Shown: piece by piece, positions 1 through 11,375 of the stretch
Layout of the letters: each line of letters opens with the position of its first letter
Position numbering within the stretch: the first letter of the stretch is position 1
Assembly: GCA_946902985.2 (NCBI GenBank)
Contig: OX336388.2
Location: 1,384,429,723 to 1,384,493,722 of the forward strand
Length of the DNA stretch: 64,000 bases
Origin: Meconema thalassinum
Taxonomy: Eukaryota > Arthropoda > Insecta > Orthoptera > Tettigoniidae
Reading direction: 5' to 3'
Notes under the pieces: model-generated
What the model saw: only the letters and a program-made list of their open reading frames with translations
The model's database searches: none
Told to the model about the DNA's origin: nothing
Translations under genes and position numbers: made by a program

Positions 1-894
1 ATTTTTAACTAGCAAGGCTCTGAATTTTTACGAATTATTAAAGAGACAAAAACATTCAAGGAAATATATTTGTCAATTTTTCTTTTCATGTTTGTAATTA
101 TCACTTTAATCTATGCATTACCAAATTAACATACATTGTACATGTACATGATAGATAGAGACAGTCTAAATTCTTGTATGAATTGGGCTAAAATTCTTGG
201 TTAACAAGGGTAAATATTCTTGAGTGTTTTTTTTAGTGAGACTGATTTTTTCACACTGCTTTATTATGTTATGATATCAGTAATAAATAGTTATATATGA
301 ACCATTTCAACTCATACCGTCTAACGACAACAATCAAAACCTTGTGGATTTTTTCAGATATGACAAGGTGGAAAACAGTTCTGTTTTGGAGTTTGGTCAG
401 TAATATTATGGAAAAAAAACTTTCTAAAATTTTCAAATTTAGATAATTTGTCTATTAATTGCCGAAAAGTTTCGTTTTCTTTCGCGTATAACAATAATAA
501 AAGATGATAAATTCACGAGTCATAGATTTTTGGCGAGTGTTTCACGAGTTTGAACGTGTAATTACCGGTATATGATATTTTAATGTAAAACATGTTCTGA
601 ACCAATGTTTATTGTTTTAATTGTTTTAGTGATTTCGCGAGTCGTGAATTTTTACTGTCTCTAATGATAGTGTAACAGTAACTTTGACAATGGTTGTTAC
701 ACCTTGAAACAAATTTTTATAATTATTGTAATTATTGTGGAGATGTTCCACAATTATTGGAGGTCTAAGATGGTACACTTATAGATAGAAATGGTTGAGA
801 AACTCAGGTTTATAGCATTGAGAAATACAAAGTTGATTACACTTCGTTTGAGCTTTGCACGTACAAATTGTTGTCATCACTTATTTACAGATAA
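1..894. other. AT-rich DNA, no gene seen
   Basis: I see no open frame of convincing length, no RNA gene and no clear terminal repeat here. The composition matches other gene-free stretches of the window. Confidence 0.6.
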
Positions 895-900
895 TGTTCT

Positions 901-1130
901 TCAGTTTGACACAATACATACGTTTTTACAAATGTTTGTAATCTAAAGAATATAGCCTATTGAAATAAGTGTAATATCTTTATATAAACATCGTACTTTA
1001 TCTAATCGTAAGCGATCAGGATCTGATGATGATCGCATGACCAATGAAACACGTCATCAAATTATGTACCCCCCCCCCCCCCCGCAGCCTTTTGTACATA
1101 AAAGGGTGTTTTATTATATAAATATATAAT
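901..1130 (+). repeat. Dispersed repeat with hammerhead-like motif, copy 1
   Basis: This segment aligns along its length with 60060-60880, where a MITE interrupts the second copy. Shared landmarks are the TTTTTACAAA-TTTGTAATCTAAA box, the CTGATG...GAAAC motif (1023-1055), a C-rich run (1071-1083) and an end in TATATAAA. CTGATGA lies at 1023-1029, GAAAC at 1046-1050 and GTC at 1053-1055, the order of a type I hammerhead with a minimal stem III. Penelope-like retroelements are known to carry such motifs. No Penelope reverse transcriptase is present, so the assignment is inferred. Confidence 0.6.
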
Positions 1131-1603
1131 TTAGAACACATCCATGCTCACCTCATAATTATATTAAGAGCACCATACTGGCTTCAAGTAGAGATAATCT
1201 AATTTTCACGTTTCACAAGGCTTGACATACCTATTAAGAGGTGACATCACTGCTTCAGACTCTGTGTACTTTCACCCGTCGGACACGTATATTATTTTAT
1301 ATGCTTTTATGTATGATTGGTGATAAAACCAAGCGGGAAGTACTGTAGGTAATTGATCATTAGGTTAATGCCTCAACATCAAGATCAACAGATGTAAAAG
1401 CAATGCACTAAAAGAGAAAATTTATAACTACTGTATTTCATTATAAAATGCTGTTGGGGGATGTAGGTGCTGCCATTTGGAAACCAATGGACAAGCGTAA
1501 ACCGTTTAATTAGTTGGCAGTTTAAATCAGCCAGAGGATGCTACGCATTCTCCATGAAATGAAAATAGTTGTATAAGTGATTATCTGACAAAATGTTACG
1601 AAT

Positions 1604-3296
1604 ATGTCATCATCATCATCTTGCAGAGTTTACAGCCACTGTCCGGGTCTGTTTGGAACACAAGCCTCTCCAACGTCTTCTGTCTTCCCACCATCTCTCA
1701 GCCTCCACCCTTGTCCAGTCTTCTCCTCTCTTCTTCACGCTTTCTTCCACCCTCTTCAGCCACCTGTCTGTCTCTCGGTCTTCCTTTCGGTCTCTTTCCT
1801 TCCTACTTCGTCTCGTGTATCCTCCATTCGTTTTACATGTCCATACCATCTAAGTCTAGATTTCTCTATACCATTCTGTAATGGTTCCTCCTTCATTTAT
1901 TCTCTGGTCCTCTCATTTCTTATTCTGTCCATCTTTGTAGCTCCAATACTGCTTATCAAGAACCTCATCTCACTGGCCTGTATTTTCTCTTCTCCCTTCC
2001 TTTCATAACCCAGGTCTCCGAGGCTTACGTCAGGATAGGGACATAGTACGTCCGATATATATGAACTTTTTACTGGACATCCTTGCCCCATAACATGCTT
2101 CTCACACTCCTCCGGAATGCTTCTGCCTGTCTACCCCACTCATTTATTTCTCTATCGTTTCTTCAATTATCTTGTTTCAGGCTTCCCAGATACTTGAAAC
2201 TCTCCACTTTCTTCAGCTGTTCCCCACCAATTGTTATTCCCATTGTGGTTCTTTCCTTCTTCCTTGTTGTGATCACCATCTCACTCTTGTTTATGCTAAA
2301 TTTCATCCCATATCCTTGTATTATTCCTTCCCACACGTCCAACTGTTCCTGTACCTCCTCATCCTTGTTTCCCCAAATCATCAAATCATCTGCAAACACC
2401 ATTGCTTTCATCTTTCCTTCCCCAATTACTTGTGCCACTCGGTTCATTAAGTCATCCATCACCACAATGAAAAGTAACGGTGACGGTGCACGGTGCCGTT
2501 TCTTGTTCCAACCAGTCCGATCTCTCTCCTCCCACTTTCACACAGCTCACGCTTCCCTTGTACATCTTCTTTATCCTCCTTATAGTCCATTTTTCTACTC
2601 CTCTATCCTCCAGGGGCTTCCATACTTTGTTTCTGCATGCACTGTCATATGCTTCCTCAATGTCCTGGAAGGCCATCGGTAAATCTGTTCCATACTCATA
2701 GTGCTGTTCTTGTAACTGCCTTACAGCAAAAATCAAATCCACTGTGGACCTTCCTGCTCTGAAGCCATGTTGTTCTTCCCTCATCCCTCCTTCTATCCTT
2801 GGCCTAATTCTCCTTTCCAAAACTCTCTCAAACCTCTTTGCACAATGACTCATCAGTGTTATTCCCCGATAGTTTCTGCATTCTGTTCTACTGCCTTTAT
2901 TGAAGATCGGGACAATTATTCCCGTTTTCCAGTCCTCTGGGGTCTTCCTTTCCTTCCATGCTGTCTTCATCACCCGGTACAACCATTGTATCCCCACCTC
3001 TCCTGCTGCTCTCACCATCTCCACACTCAACTCATCCACACCCAGTGCCTTCCCTCCTTTCATCTTCCTCACTACATCTTCCACTTCTTTCCATGCTAAG
3101 TCCTTTTCTGTTCGCAGTCCATCTTCCTTTTCCCCATTTTTTTTCCTCCTCGCTGTGGTTTCCATTGGGGCTCAGAACTTCTTCAAAATATTCTTTCCAC
3201 ATTTTCTTCAGTTCTTCCCTATTTTCTATCTCTTGTCCCCTTTTGTTCACCATTCTAACATAATCCGTAGGATCCTTCCGCCTCTTATTTTTTACT
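1604..3296 (-). pseudogene. Non-LTR retrotransposon reverse transcriptase (family I), decayed
   Basis: Reading the minus strand, the fragments run in order from about 3296 down. The first is an N-terminal piece with DPTDYVRMVNKRG (about 3253). A fingers/palm piece follows (3165-2452; GIIVPIFNKGSRTECRNYRG, EEQHGFRAGRST). Next come the catalytic-box region FADDLMIWG (2465-2163) and the thumb FKYLGSL. The C-terminal pieces are EMRFLISSIGATKMDRIRNERTRE (2091-1897) and a WW-rich end near 1616. These are the motifs of an endonuclease-type non-LTR reverse transcriptase. Frames change at about 3165, 2460 and 2160, and the segment between the GGERSDW and MDDLMNRV motifs is corrupted. The endonuclease domain is missing, so the copy is 5'-truncated and dead. 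The 3' end carries a short GAT repeat. Confidence 0.9.
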
Positions 3297-3326
3297 TAGT
3301 TAGTTTGTTAGTTAATTTTCATTAAT

Positions 3327-4680
3327 AACGAGAAGTTCCATGACGAACTAAAAAGCCCACTTTTCTTAAAATTAAGTTTCATGCCAATGATTAATCTACA
3401 GTAGCCTATATGAATCTATCTAGAATAACGACGAAATTAAGTTGGTAATATCGAAATGTCTAATTAGTTCGAAATATACCTGGTATAATGTAGCCTAATA
3501 CAGCATTACCATTTGGCAGCCCTGGTGACTGAATATATTCTTAGTTCCATCTCTTAAGGTACAGAATAAAAAAATTGGTTGAAGTCCAATGGACGTTACG
3601 TGCAGTTAGACATTGGATCTATCAGCACGCGTAAAAGCATGTTGGCAACGATGTCATGCGTGTGCTGGTCAGAAATAGCCTAATCTGATATCTTGTGCCA
3701 ATTTTGGACGAAATCCATTTGTTAGTATAGAAGTTGCATGTATTTTAAAATTGGACCTATCAGCCGGCATAGAATCATGTTGGCAGCACTGACTTATATT
3801 AATTACTCCAATTTAATCTAGAATGTCAGTTGCTATACGTCTGCAAAGTATAGAGCAGTTGGCTTGCATACTTCCTGATATACTGATAATAGTTAAAAAA
3901 AATATAGACGGCATTTATTAACAGTTGGCAGCCCTGATTGCTCTTAAGAATACTTCTAGTCATATCTGTTATGTTACACATAGCACATACGAAATTTGGT
4001 TGAAATTCAACTGATAGTATAGAAGTTACATGTATTTAAAAATTGGCCCTATCAGCATGCTTAGAATCATGTTGGTAGAACTGAAGTATATAAGTTACTC
4101 CAAATTAATCTATAATGTCAAGTACTATACATGTGCATAGTTTAAAGCTGTCGGCTTGCATACTTTCTGATATATTGGTATTTGGATAAAAAAAAATAGA
4201 GAGAGCAATTATTAACAGTTGGCAGCCATGGTGGCTCCTAAGAATACGCTAAGTCATATCTTTTTATGTACACATATTACATACACAATTTGGTTGAAAT
4301 CTAATTGATAGTGTAGAAGTTACAGGCATTTAAAAATTGGACTTATCAGAAGGCTTAAAATTATTTTGGCAACACAGTCATGCATGGCCTCCTGGAAATT
4401 AAACTGAAACAGTGTTATCTACATGTGTGCCAATTTTGGAATAGCTCCCATGCATACCTTCCATGATATCCAACACAGAGCTCGAATTTCAGCAGTTGGT
4501 AGCACTGACATCATTTTCAAATATGGACGTGAGATATTCCGCTATACATCTTTACTCATACTAAATTTGGTTTCGATTTCTGCAGCCGTTTAGGAGTTGA
4601 CAGCCAGACAGTCAGAAGGACAGACAGACAGACGCACATTTTCGCGGATCGATCTCATAAGTCTACTTTTTCCCCATTTT
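3327..4680 (-). mobile_element. HINE/Helentron-like element, subfamily B (major part)
   Basis: Minus-strand copy of the repeat at 51101-52252. Its 3' end is the hairpin at 3332-3347 (AGTTC...GAACT read on the minus strand), next to the subterminal GAAAAGTGGGCT arm. Near 4610-4640 is a (GTCT)n microsatellite. The 5' hairpin is cut at about 4680 by the A-type element; the lost arm reappears at 6653-6684. The core has boxes of the TTGGCAGC type at 3513, 3642, 3780, 3925, 4072, 4219, 4366 and 4496. It encodes nothing and would be non-autonomous. The Helentron assignment rests on architecture only. Confidence 0.75.
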
Positions 4681-6652
4681 TAGCCTATTTTCAATTTTCA
4701 AAAAATAGGCTTATGAGATCACCTTTTGTCCGTGTGTGTGTGCGTGTGTGTGTGTGTGTGTGTGTGAGGTGTGTGTATGTTCCCCCCCCCCTAATAAATT
4801 CTAAACGGCTGGAGCGATTTCAATGAAACTCGGTAAGTACATAGCACTATTTCGGGCGACCCCGACCGTGCCCTCCAAATTTTGTTACGTCTCATCAATC
4901 CAACATGGCGGCTGTGCGAAATATTACACCAGCATTCAATATATCCGAAACTATTACCGATATCACCCTGGATTTTTTTACGGTGATAAAGGGAACTACT
5001 AGAAGTTCACCTATGTGACTCTTGAAATACTGGTAACTACAAAACCAACATGGCGGCCAAGCGAAGTTGCGACGTTTAAATAGACGTTTGTCGTGATTTA
5101 ACCAACCAAACGCAATAAAACTTGGAACAGTATACGTTTATACACATTGTAATGCACCGACATTTAACTTCGTTCAATTGTTTACATAACCACAAGATGG
5201 CGGCTGTGCGAAATATTTCACCGGCATTCTATATCTCTAAAACTATTAGCGGTATCACCCTGAAATTTTGTACGGAGATAAAGGGCACTACTGGAAGTTC
5301 ATCTATAAGATTTTGAAAAACCGGTTAACTACAAAACGAGCATGGCGGCCAAGCGAATTTGAAAATTTAAATAGACCTTTCTCGCGATTTAATGTTCCAA
5401 ACGCAATGAAACTTGGTACACAAAATCTTTACACACATTGTAATGCACTGGTATCTAATTTATTTCAATTGTTTACATAACCTCAATATGGCGGCTGTGC
5501 GAATTTTTAAATTAAGTTTTTATTTCTTGTGTCGTAATCATGCGATCGAAGTGAAAGTTTGAATAATGAACCTACACAATAATTTTCCTTTAATGGTACA
5601 TGACCCAGTGGCCTATACATTTAACAACCCAACATGGCGACCATCCGAAATATTTAGACGGCTCTGAATATCTACGAATTTATTATAACAATCAAATTGA
5701 ATATTTTTATGTTCATAGGGGCTATGAACATAAGTTCAGCTATAGGACTTTCAATAACCTGGTGATCACAAATCCAACATGGTGGCGACACGAAATATAA
5801 ATATTCACATGGACGTTTCTCGCAATTTAACCATCCGAGTGCAGTGAAACTTGGTACAGTAAATCCTTATACGAATGTTAATCCACTGGCATCTAATTTG
5901 TTTCAATTGTTTCCATAACCTCAAGATGGCAGCTGTGCGAAATTTTAAAATCTCGTTGTTACTTCTTGCGTCCTAATCATGCGATTGAAGTTTGAATGCT
6001 ACACGTACACAATAATCTTCATGTAACAGTACATAACTCTAGGACCAATATAGTTATATTAAGTCCAACATGGCGACCATCCGAAATATTTAGACGGCTC
6101 TGAATATCTACGAATTATTTTAGCAATCAAACTGAATATTTTTATGTTCATAAGGGCTATGAACATAAGTTCACCTATAGGACTTTCAATAACCTGGTGA
6201 TCACAAATTCAACATGGCGGCGACACGAAATATAAATATTCACATGGACGTTTCTCGCAATTTTACCAGCCGAGTGCAGTGAAACTTTGTACAGTAAATC
6301 CTTATACGAATGTTAATCCATTGGCATCTAATTTATTTCAATTGTTTCCATAACCACAAGATGGCAGCTGTGCGAAATTTTAAAATCTCGTTGTTACTTC
6401 TTGTGTCCTAATCATGCGATTGAAGTTTGAATGCTACACGTACACAATAATCTTCATGTAACAGTACATAACTCTAGGACCTACATAATTAAATGAAGTC
6501 CAACATGGCGACCATCCGAAATATTTAGTCGGTTCTCAATTTCTACGAATCTATTACAGGAATCAAACTGAAATGTTGTATGTTGATAGTGGCAATTAAC
6601 ATAAGTAGGATATATGAAAATAGGCTGTATAGTTCTTCACGGAACTACTTGT
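4681..6652 (+). mobile_element. HINE/Helentron-like element, subfamily A, full length
   Basis: The 5' end is a hairpin starting AGCCTATTTTC and closing AAAATAGGCTTATGAGATC, followed by a (GT)n tract (4729-4765). The 3' end has the inverted copy GAAAATAGGCT (6617-6627), a hairpin AGTTC-TTCACG-GAACT (6631-6646) and ACTTGT. The core is a tandem array with ATGGCGGC-type boxes at 4905, 5050, 5197, 5342, 5488, 5634, 5779, 5926, 6070, 6214, 6361 and 6505. A 290-bp double unit and a 435-bp triple unit overlie this period. It sits exactly inside the 5' hairpin loop of the flanking B element, which gives the insertion point in a T run. It has no coding capacity. Confidence 0.8.
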
Positions 6653-6684
6653 TGCAAAATGTGAAAAGTAGGCTAGAAATGCAG
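6653..6684 (-). mobile_element. Displaced 5' arm of the split subfamily B element
   Basis: GCAAAATGTGAAAAGTAGGCT here is the reverse complement of the first hairpin arm of the B copy at 51101. Joined to 3327-4680 it rebuilds a continuous B element. Confidence 0.75.
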
Positions 6685-6758
6685 CCTCAAAGAAACGTCG
6701 TCGCTAGGAACATAAACACACTCCCAACAAAAGCATATAACGTATTTAAATTGTGCTT

Positions 6759-6900
6759 TTTTGGCAGCAACTTATTACATTTCAACAGCCCATGTCCTTC
6801 GCTGCTACAAAGAAAGACGCCTTACCGTTACGAATATTAGCGAGTATTTACGATCTGTCTGGCCTCTTCGGCTACGTATGGTCGTGGCTTCCGAGGGGGC
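6759..6900 (+). pseudogene. Possible BEL/Pao pol fragment
   Basis: About 45 codons read ...ITFQQPMSFAATKKDA, LPLRILASIYDLSGLFG and YVW. The order 'TK(K/R)..L..(I/L)ASIYDP.GL' is typical of the region after the reverse transcriptase in BEL/Pao polyproteins; the usual DPLG is DLSG here. No LTR, protease or integrase lies nearby, so this would be an isolated relic. The match is from memory of the family pattern and could be chance. Confidence 0.35.
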
Positions 6901-6984
6901 ATCAATCAACTATGCCAGAAAGAGACTCAAGTAGCGGAAGAACTCAGATCTGCATCCTTGCTCTAGAGTGAAATGCCTGCCATC

Positions 6985-7056
6985 GTGGATTATTATTATT
7001 ATGGGCAGATGACCTCGTAGTTCCGCCCCTTAAAACAACAATAACTAACTAACTGT
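6985..7056 (+). repeat. SINE 3' tail
   Basis: GGGCAGATGACCTCGTAGTT, then CCGCCCCTTAAAACAACAATAACTAAC-type sequence. The same tail recurs near 9765, 19545 and 25613, so it is the 3' end of a dispersed SINE. Confidence 0.6.
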
Positions 7057-7384
7057 GGATTATTTTAACAAGACCAAACAAGAAATTGTATCAGTGCAAG
7101 TGGCAGTCTGCTTTCACTCTACTTTGTATAAAAGGGTATATTACACATTCATAGCTTATGTTGGTTGAAACTGAAAAGGACCAAGCCAGTGCAATAATTC
7201 GGCACACTAGGGAAAGGAAGGTTGAGGTATTCTTAATATTGCTTTTCGCGATGAGCGAGCATTGACCCTAGGAATAACACCTCTCGGAGCATCCACAGAC
7301 ACAAGTTGTGCCAGAAATGTCATTTCTCAGCACCAACCATACCACAGTAGCTTCTAGGTCATCACAGCCATAAATTATGCTTTT

Positions 7385-7740
7385 GTTTTATTTAGGTGCT
7401 TTGAAATCGTGGTCATTTCATCCCCGTGTACTTAGGTGTGTGTAGAATTTGAATGACAGCCCGTGCTATTGTGGTGCTTGTAGTAGTGTGTATATGAGTG
7501 AGGTGAGAATTGGGAAGGAGGCAGCGGTGGCCTATACTGACTGGAAAGCTTTCCTTAATAGAACTAGGCAACACAGGTAAATGGCTTCTATCACTTCAAT
7601 CATCACTTCAAAAATCATCCTGGCATTCGTCTGGAGTAGAAGTAGGAAGTCACAGAAAACCACTTCTAGGAAGGCTGAGGTGAGAATCAAACTCACGACG
7701 TGAACGTTCCCGTTCCAGCCCTCAGGCAAGAATTGAATTT
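7385..7740 (-). repeat. tRNA-derived SINE fragment
   Basis: Contains the body common to several copies in the window (TTTGCCTGGAGTAGAAGT-like, CCACGGAAAACC-like, then GGATGGCTGAG-like) and the GTGTACTTAGGTGTGTG tail block, all in reverse orientation. Confidence 0.55.
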
Positions 7741-7942
7741 CATGGCACAGCTGGAATCGAGACGAACTTTAGAATGAATGTTAGCCACAACACCGCTATA
7801 TGTTCAGCTTTAAATACAGCTCATGTATCGTTAAAGATGCACAGTTTTAGCATTTCAGATGATCTTGTCGACTTCATCGTTATGCTTTGGTCTACGTTAT
7901 GCGTTACGGTTACGGAGAGGAAATGTACTAAGGTTGCACTTG

Positions 7943-8135
7943 AGCGTATGACGTTATCATGTTGTTCAGTGCATATGCACCGAGTCTGAGTTTACTACTG
8001 GGCTATGGTGTTATGCGATATAGAGACGGAGAGCGTATGACGTCATCATGTTGTTCAGTGCATATGCACCGAATCTGACTATACTCCCGGGCTATGGCGT
8101 TATGCGATACGGAGACGGAGAGTGCGTGACGTCAT
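7943..8135. repeat. 88-bp direct tandem repeat, two copies plus part of a third
   Basis: The segment GAGCGTATGACGTTATCATG...GCGATATAGAGACG (from 7943) is repeated from 8030 with few changes. A third, shorter unit starts at about 8118. Each full unit carries GTTCAGTGCATATGCACCGA. Confidence 0.7.
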
Positions 8136-8839
8136 GCAGCAGAGTGCACCTCCCGCTCTCCCTTCCCCGCGGGGGAAGCCCAAGTTAATACGTATTGGAG
8201 TCAGTCTGTTGAAAGAGCCCTCCTGAGCCTTTCTAACATGTGTAGCATTTGTAGCATGCGTCATTTGAAATGATATAAAGTCTAGTCTTTCAGACTGACT
8301 GTATCTTTTACCCTGTTTGGCTGGGGGTGCATTCATGAAGTCAACTAAGGCTAGCACATACGCATTGCCTGCACTAATACATACACCACAGAAACACATG
8401 CTACAGTATTAGACAAATTCAACACACACCCAGGGCTGGTGATAAAAATGGCCTGAGCCCTAATATGGATTTCCAACACAAAGCAGCTCGCTGTGGGCTT
8501 ATGATTCCACAATGAGGTTTTCACGAGCACATCGATGACAACAGCTTAGTGGTCAGAGCAACTGGAGGTCCGGGGTTTGAGTCCCAGATAAGGCACACAT
8601 TATATTATCTACTATCTAGATGACTTGCACATTCCGTACAACACACGACCTAACAATTGAAAGGTCCCATTTGTTATCATTGTGGTCATGAACATCTAAT
8701 TCTGGAATCCATAGCCCACAGCGGGCTACTAACAGAATATTGTTGTTGATTCAATTAAGGGCGCGTATGTGTGCAATATGTCTGATAACCTGTGTCATTG
8801 TAATGTATGCACTAGTATTTTTTTTAAATTAGGAATTGG
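8136..8839. other. No recognised gene
   Basis: A 99-codon minus-strand frame (8399-8100) overlaps the tandem repeat above and has no motif I recognise. Around 8565 a GGTTTGAGTCCCA box suggests a worn tRNA-derived SINE head. Confidence 0.4.
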
Positions 8840-9010
8840 ATAGGTGGTGGTCACTGCTTTAATTTTGGCACCATCCAGGCATTCGCCTGGAAAAGAGGTG
8901 GAAAATCACGGAAAATCACTTCTAGGATGGCAGAGGCAAGAATCGAACCCATTTCTTCTCTGTTCTCCCTCACGAGGCTGAGTGTATCACGTTTCACCCC
9001 TCTTACGAGA
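8840..9010 (-). repeat. tRNA-derived SINE body
   Basis: CATTCGCCTGGAAAAGAGGT, then a GGAAAATCACTTCTAGGATGG block and a CGAACCC B-box complement. Same order as the minus-strand SINEs at 18826 and 30060. Confidence 0.6.
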
Positions 9011-9689
9011 GTTAAATTTATTTGCAGGGACGAGAAACAAATGCGGTGTCAGCTAGGAAGAATATCCACTACGCCACGAAGTGGCCATATCTGCCATTTG
9101 TAGTTGACCTCATGTATGCGCCTTTCCCCAAGAGAATTTGGAATGTGTCTCCCTTTGGTCAGAGATTAGAGGTATGGCGTAAGAACCACAGGTCACTGGT
9201 TGGAGTCGCTTGGGTCGACAGTATAATTCTTTACCTCTCTTCTAAATTTCTGCTTAATACATGATCTAATCACTTGTCATGAATACGGTAATCCAAATCC
9301 AAATTTGGAACCTAACTTCTGATCTGAATTGTGAATTACTTCCATAGAATGTTTGTTTTATCGTTCCGAGCAGTGTGTCTTTAATCAGGAGCATTACTTC
9401 AGAGGAGCGGTACGATACAAGAACTTTGTTCTACGTTGCACTGCTGCTTAACTTAAATCAGACCCCTAGGGAATACAAGCCCGTAATGAGAGGTTGAACT
9501 TAAGCCCAGTACTGGGAAGTTAATCTTACTCAAAGAAGAAGAGCTTATAGGTGGGTGAACATGGATTGCAGTTAGTAATGTGAATGTGTACCTTTTCATT
9601 TTAAAATGCCTTAGAACATTTTCCTTCAATGTAACAATTCCAATCACTTAATCATTACTGATTTAGCTATAGTTTGATCAGCCCGTGAA

Positions 9690-9815
9690 CCGGCTAGTTA
9701 GCATTTTTGGCTGTGATTGAACTCCCCCCTGTCGGTACGCCAATATCTCTTATTGGTACATAGGGGCAGATGACCTCGTAGTTACGCCCCTTAAAACAAT
9801 AATAACTAACTAACT
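9690..9815 (+). repeat. SINE 3' portion
   Basis: Ends with GGGGCAGATGACCTCGTAGT, the CGCCCCTTAAAA block and the AACTAACTAACTT tail shared with 6985-7056. Confidence 0.5.
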
Positions 9816-9974
9816 TATAGGTAAAATCGTTTTGGTTTTCCATAGCAGTAAATTATGCAAGGCAGTAGAGAATCACTTCACCAGCTACCGTAATGGAGGC
9901 CGTTTTGAAATAATATGTCCCGTGCGTGTTAAAAACCGTATGAGCACAGAAAAGCCCACTCTTAAGGCTGCGTT

Positions 9975-10175
9975 CTGGGCTGTCATCCTAGAGGTCCAGG
10001 TTCGATTCCTGGCTCTGCCAAGAAATTTAATTCTGATCTGTGGGCTGGAATGGGTAAAACACTCAGAGGCGTGAGACAACCCTGAAATGAGTTAGGTTGA
10101 ATTCCCCTTTCTACCTTAGGCAAATGCCGGGATGGTTGTTAACTTATTAAGGTCACAAACGCATCCATCCCATTC
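9975..10175 (+). repeat. tRNA-derived SINE
   Basis: The head has a good B box, AGGTCCAGGTTCGATTCCTG, followed by GCTCTGCCAAG and the body AATTTAATTCTGATCTG. The rest resembles 49440-49660. It does not fold as a complete tRNA. Confidence 0.65.
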
Positions 10176-11179
10176 CTCGCATCAATTATAAATATATACA
10201 CCAATACAGACTCCATAATAACACAGGTCACGTGACTAATTGTACACAAACCAATTACATGGGTGTAATTTTACCGCCATGTCCAAGCCCCTAAATGAAA
10301 CAACAAGTTAATGCTCGGCAAGTTCAAGTGAAGCCCTGAGTGAGGGCGCTGTCGGCACGAGCGAGGGAGCTAGGTGGGTGAGCACGTGTAGGGTAGGGGG
10401 GAGAGAGTGACACCATTCGTAAATCATCCTCACGTGCGCGCTACTCAGCGCCAGTTGGTTTATGTTGAAGTCAAGCCTTTCACGTACAGCAAATAGCAAC
10501 ATGTTCACAGGAGGGGCAAAGGGAGGCCTAGTAGTTCGCATATTTTGCTGGGATTCAGATTAATTTGTCGCTCTGTAGCTATAGTTAGGGAACATGGCAA
10601 GATCACTTTCCCTAAGAATATTATTTCTACAACAATGTTTTTGAAAGATCAGATCAGCCATGTTGGAGAATTTCGAACCCTCCCCCATTATCCAATGTCC
10701 TAGTCATCACATTGGTGTTAAATAGAATATAGGCTATTCTCTGAACTATTCAAAAATGTACAATGTCAAAAATATACATAGTGTATATATTTAACCAATC
10801 AATAATCGAGGATTTAATAGATATATGACCCATGTTGCCCCAAAGAACGACAGGACAGAAAGGACAAGGGAGGAGCAATATTTTGTCTACACCGAGGGAT
10901 GTTGTGCTTTTGGTTCAACAGGTTACGTTACGTAAATGCAACGGTGGTGTACAAATACGACAAACAAACAATCAAGCTCCTTCAATTCTTAGAAATGTTA
11001 AGTTATCGTCTTCACACAGCCGACTCCTTATTTTATGATGAGCCATATCATTTCGACTGCTACCAACATGTCGAAAAGAAAGGAAGAAATGCCGTTAGGT
11101 TTCAAAGTGCAATTATTACTTTAACTTTCTCATAATAGTGACAGTTCAGCCTATTCAGCACAAAAATACTAAAGTATAC
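10176..11179. other. No recognised gene
   Basis: A minus-strand frame (10541-10308) and a plus-strand frame (10899-11135) have no recognisable motif. The first shares a weak pattern (RERLDF-type) with the frame at 8399-8100, which suggests a common repeat rather than a gene. Confidence 0.4.
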
Positions 11180-11184
11180 AGTAT

Positions 11185-11375
11185 GTATATCTCATATTAT
11201 TCCCGTTTCAACGGGGTCGGGGATGAGAAACGATATATTTGTGTGAAGTGGACAGTTTTCTACAGGTGGATGCCCTTCCTAACGTCAAACACATGGGATA
11301 TATTATTGAATGATGAAATTAATGAAGATAATGAAACCAAACCAGGAGTAGAAAAGATGTGGTTTTTGCACATTA
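11185..11375 (-). repeat. SINE fragment
   Basis: CCCGTTTCAACGGGGTCGGG, a GATGCCCTTCCTAACG block and the following ATGAAATTAATGA stretch match the 5' part of the SINE at 49807-50148 in the same orientation. Confidence 0.55.

Noticed and set aside
1593..3325. Several plus-strand frames of 70-199 codons
   Set aside because: They are antisense shadows of the minus-strand reverse transcriptase; Ser/Leu/Phe-rich with no domain.
4681..6652. Canonical Helitron
   Set aside because: It does not end in CTRR, and insertion is in a T run rather than A-T; the Helentron/Helitron2 plan fits better.
10308..10541. 77-codon GC-rich minus frame as a small gene
   Set aside because: No recognised motif or supporting context; weak likeness to another orphan frame at 8100-8399 suggests a repeat.
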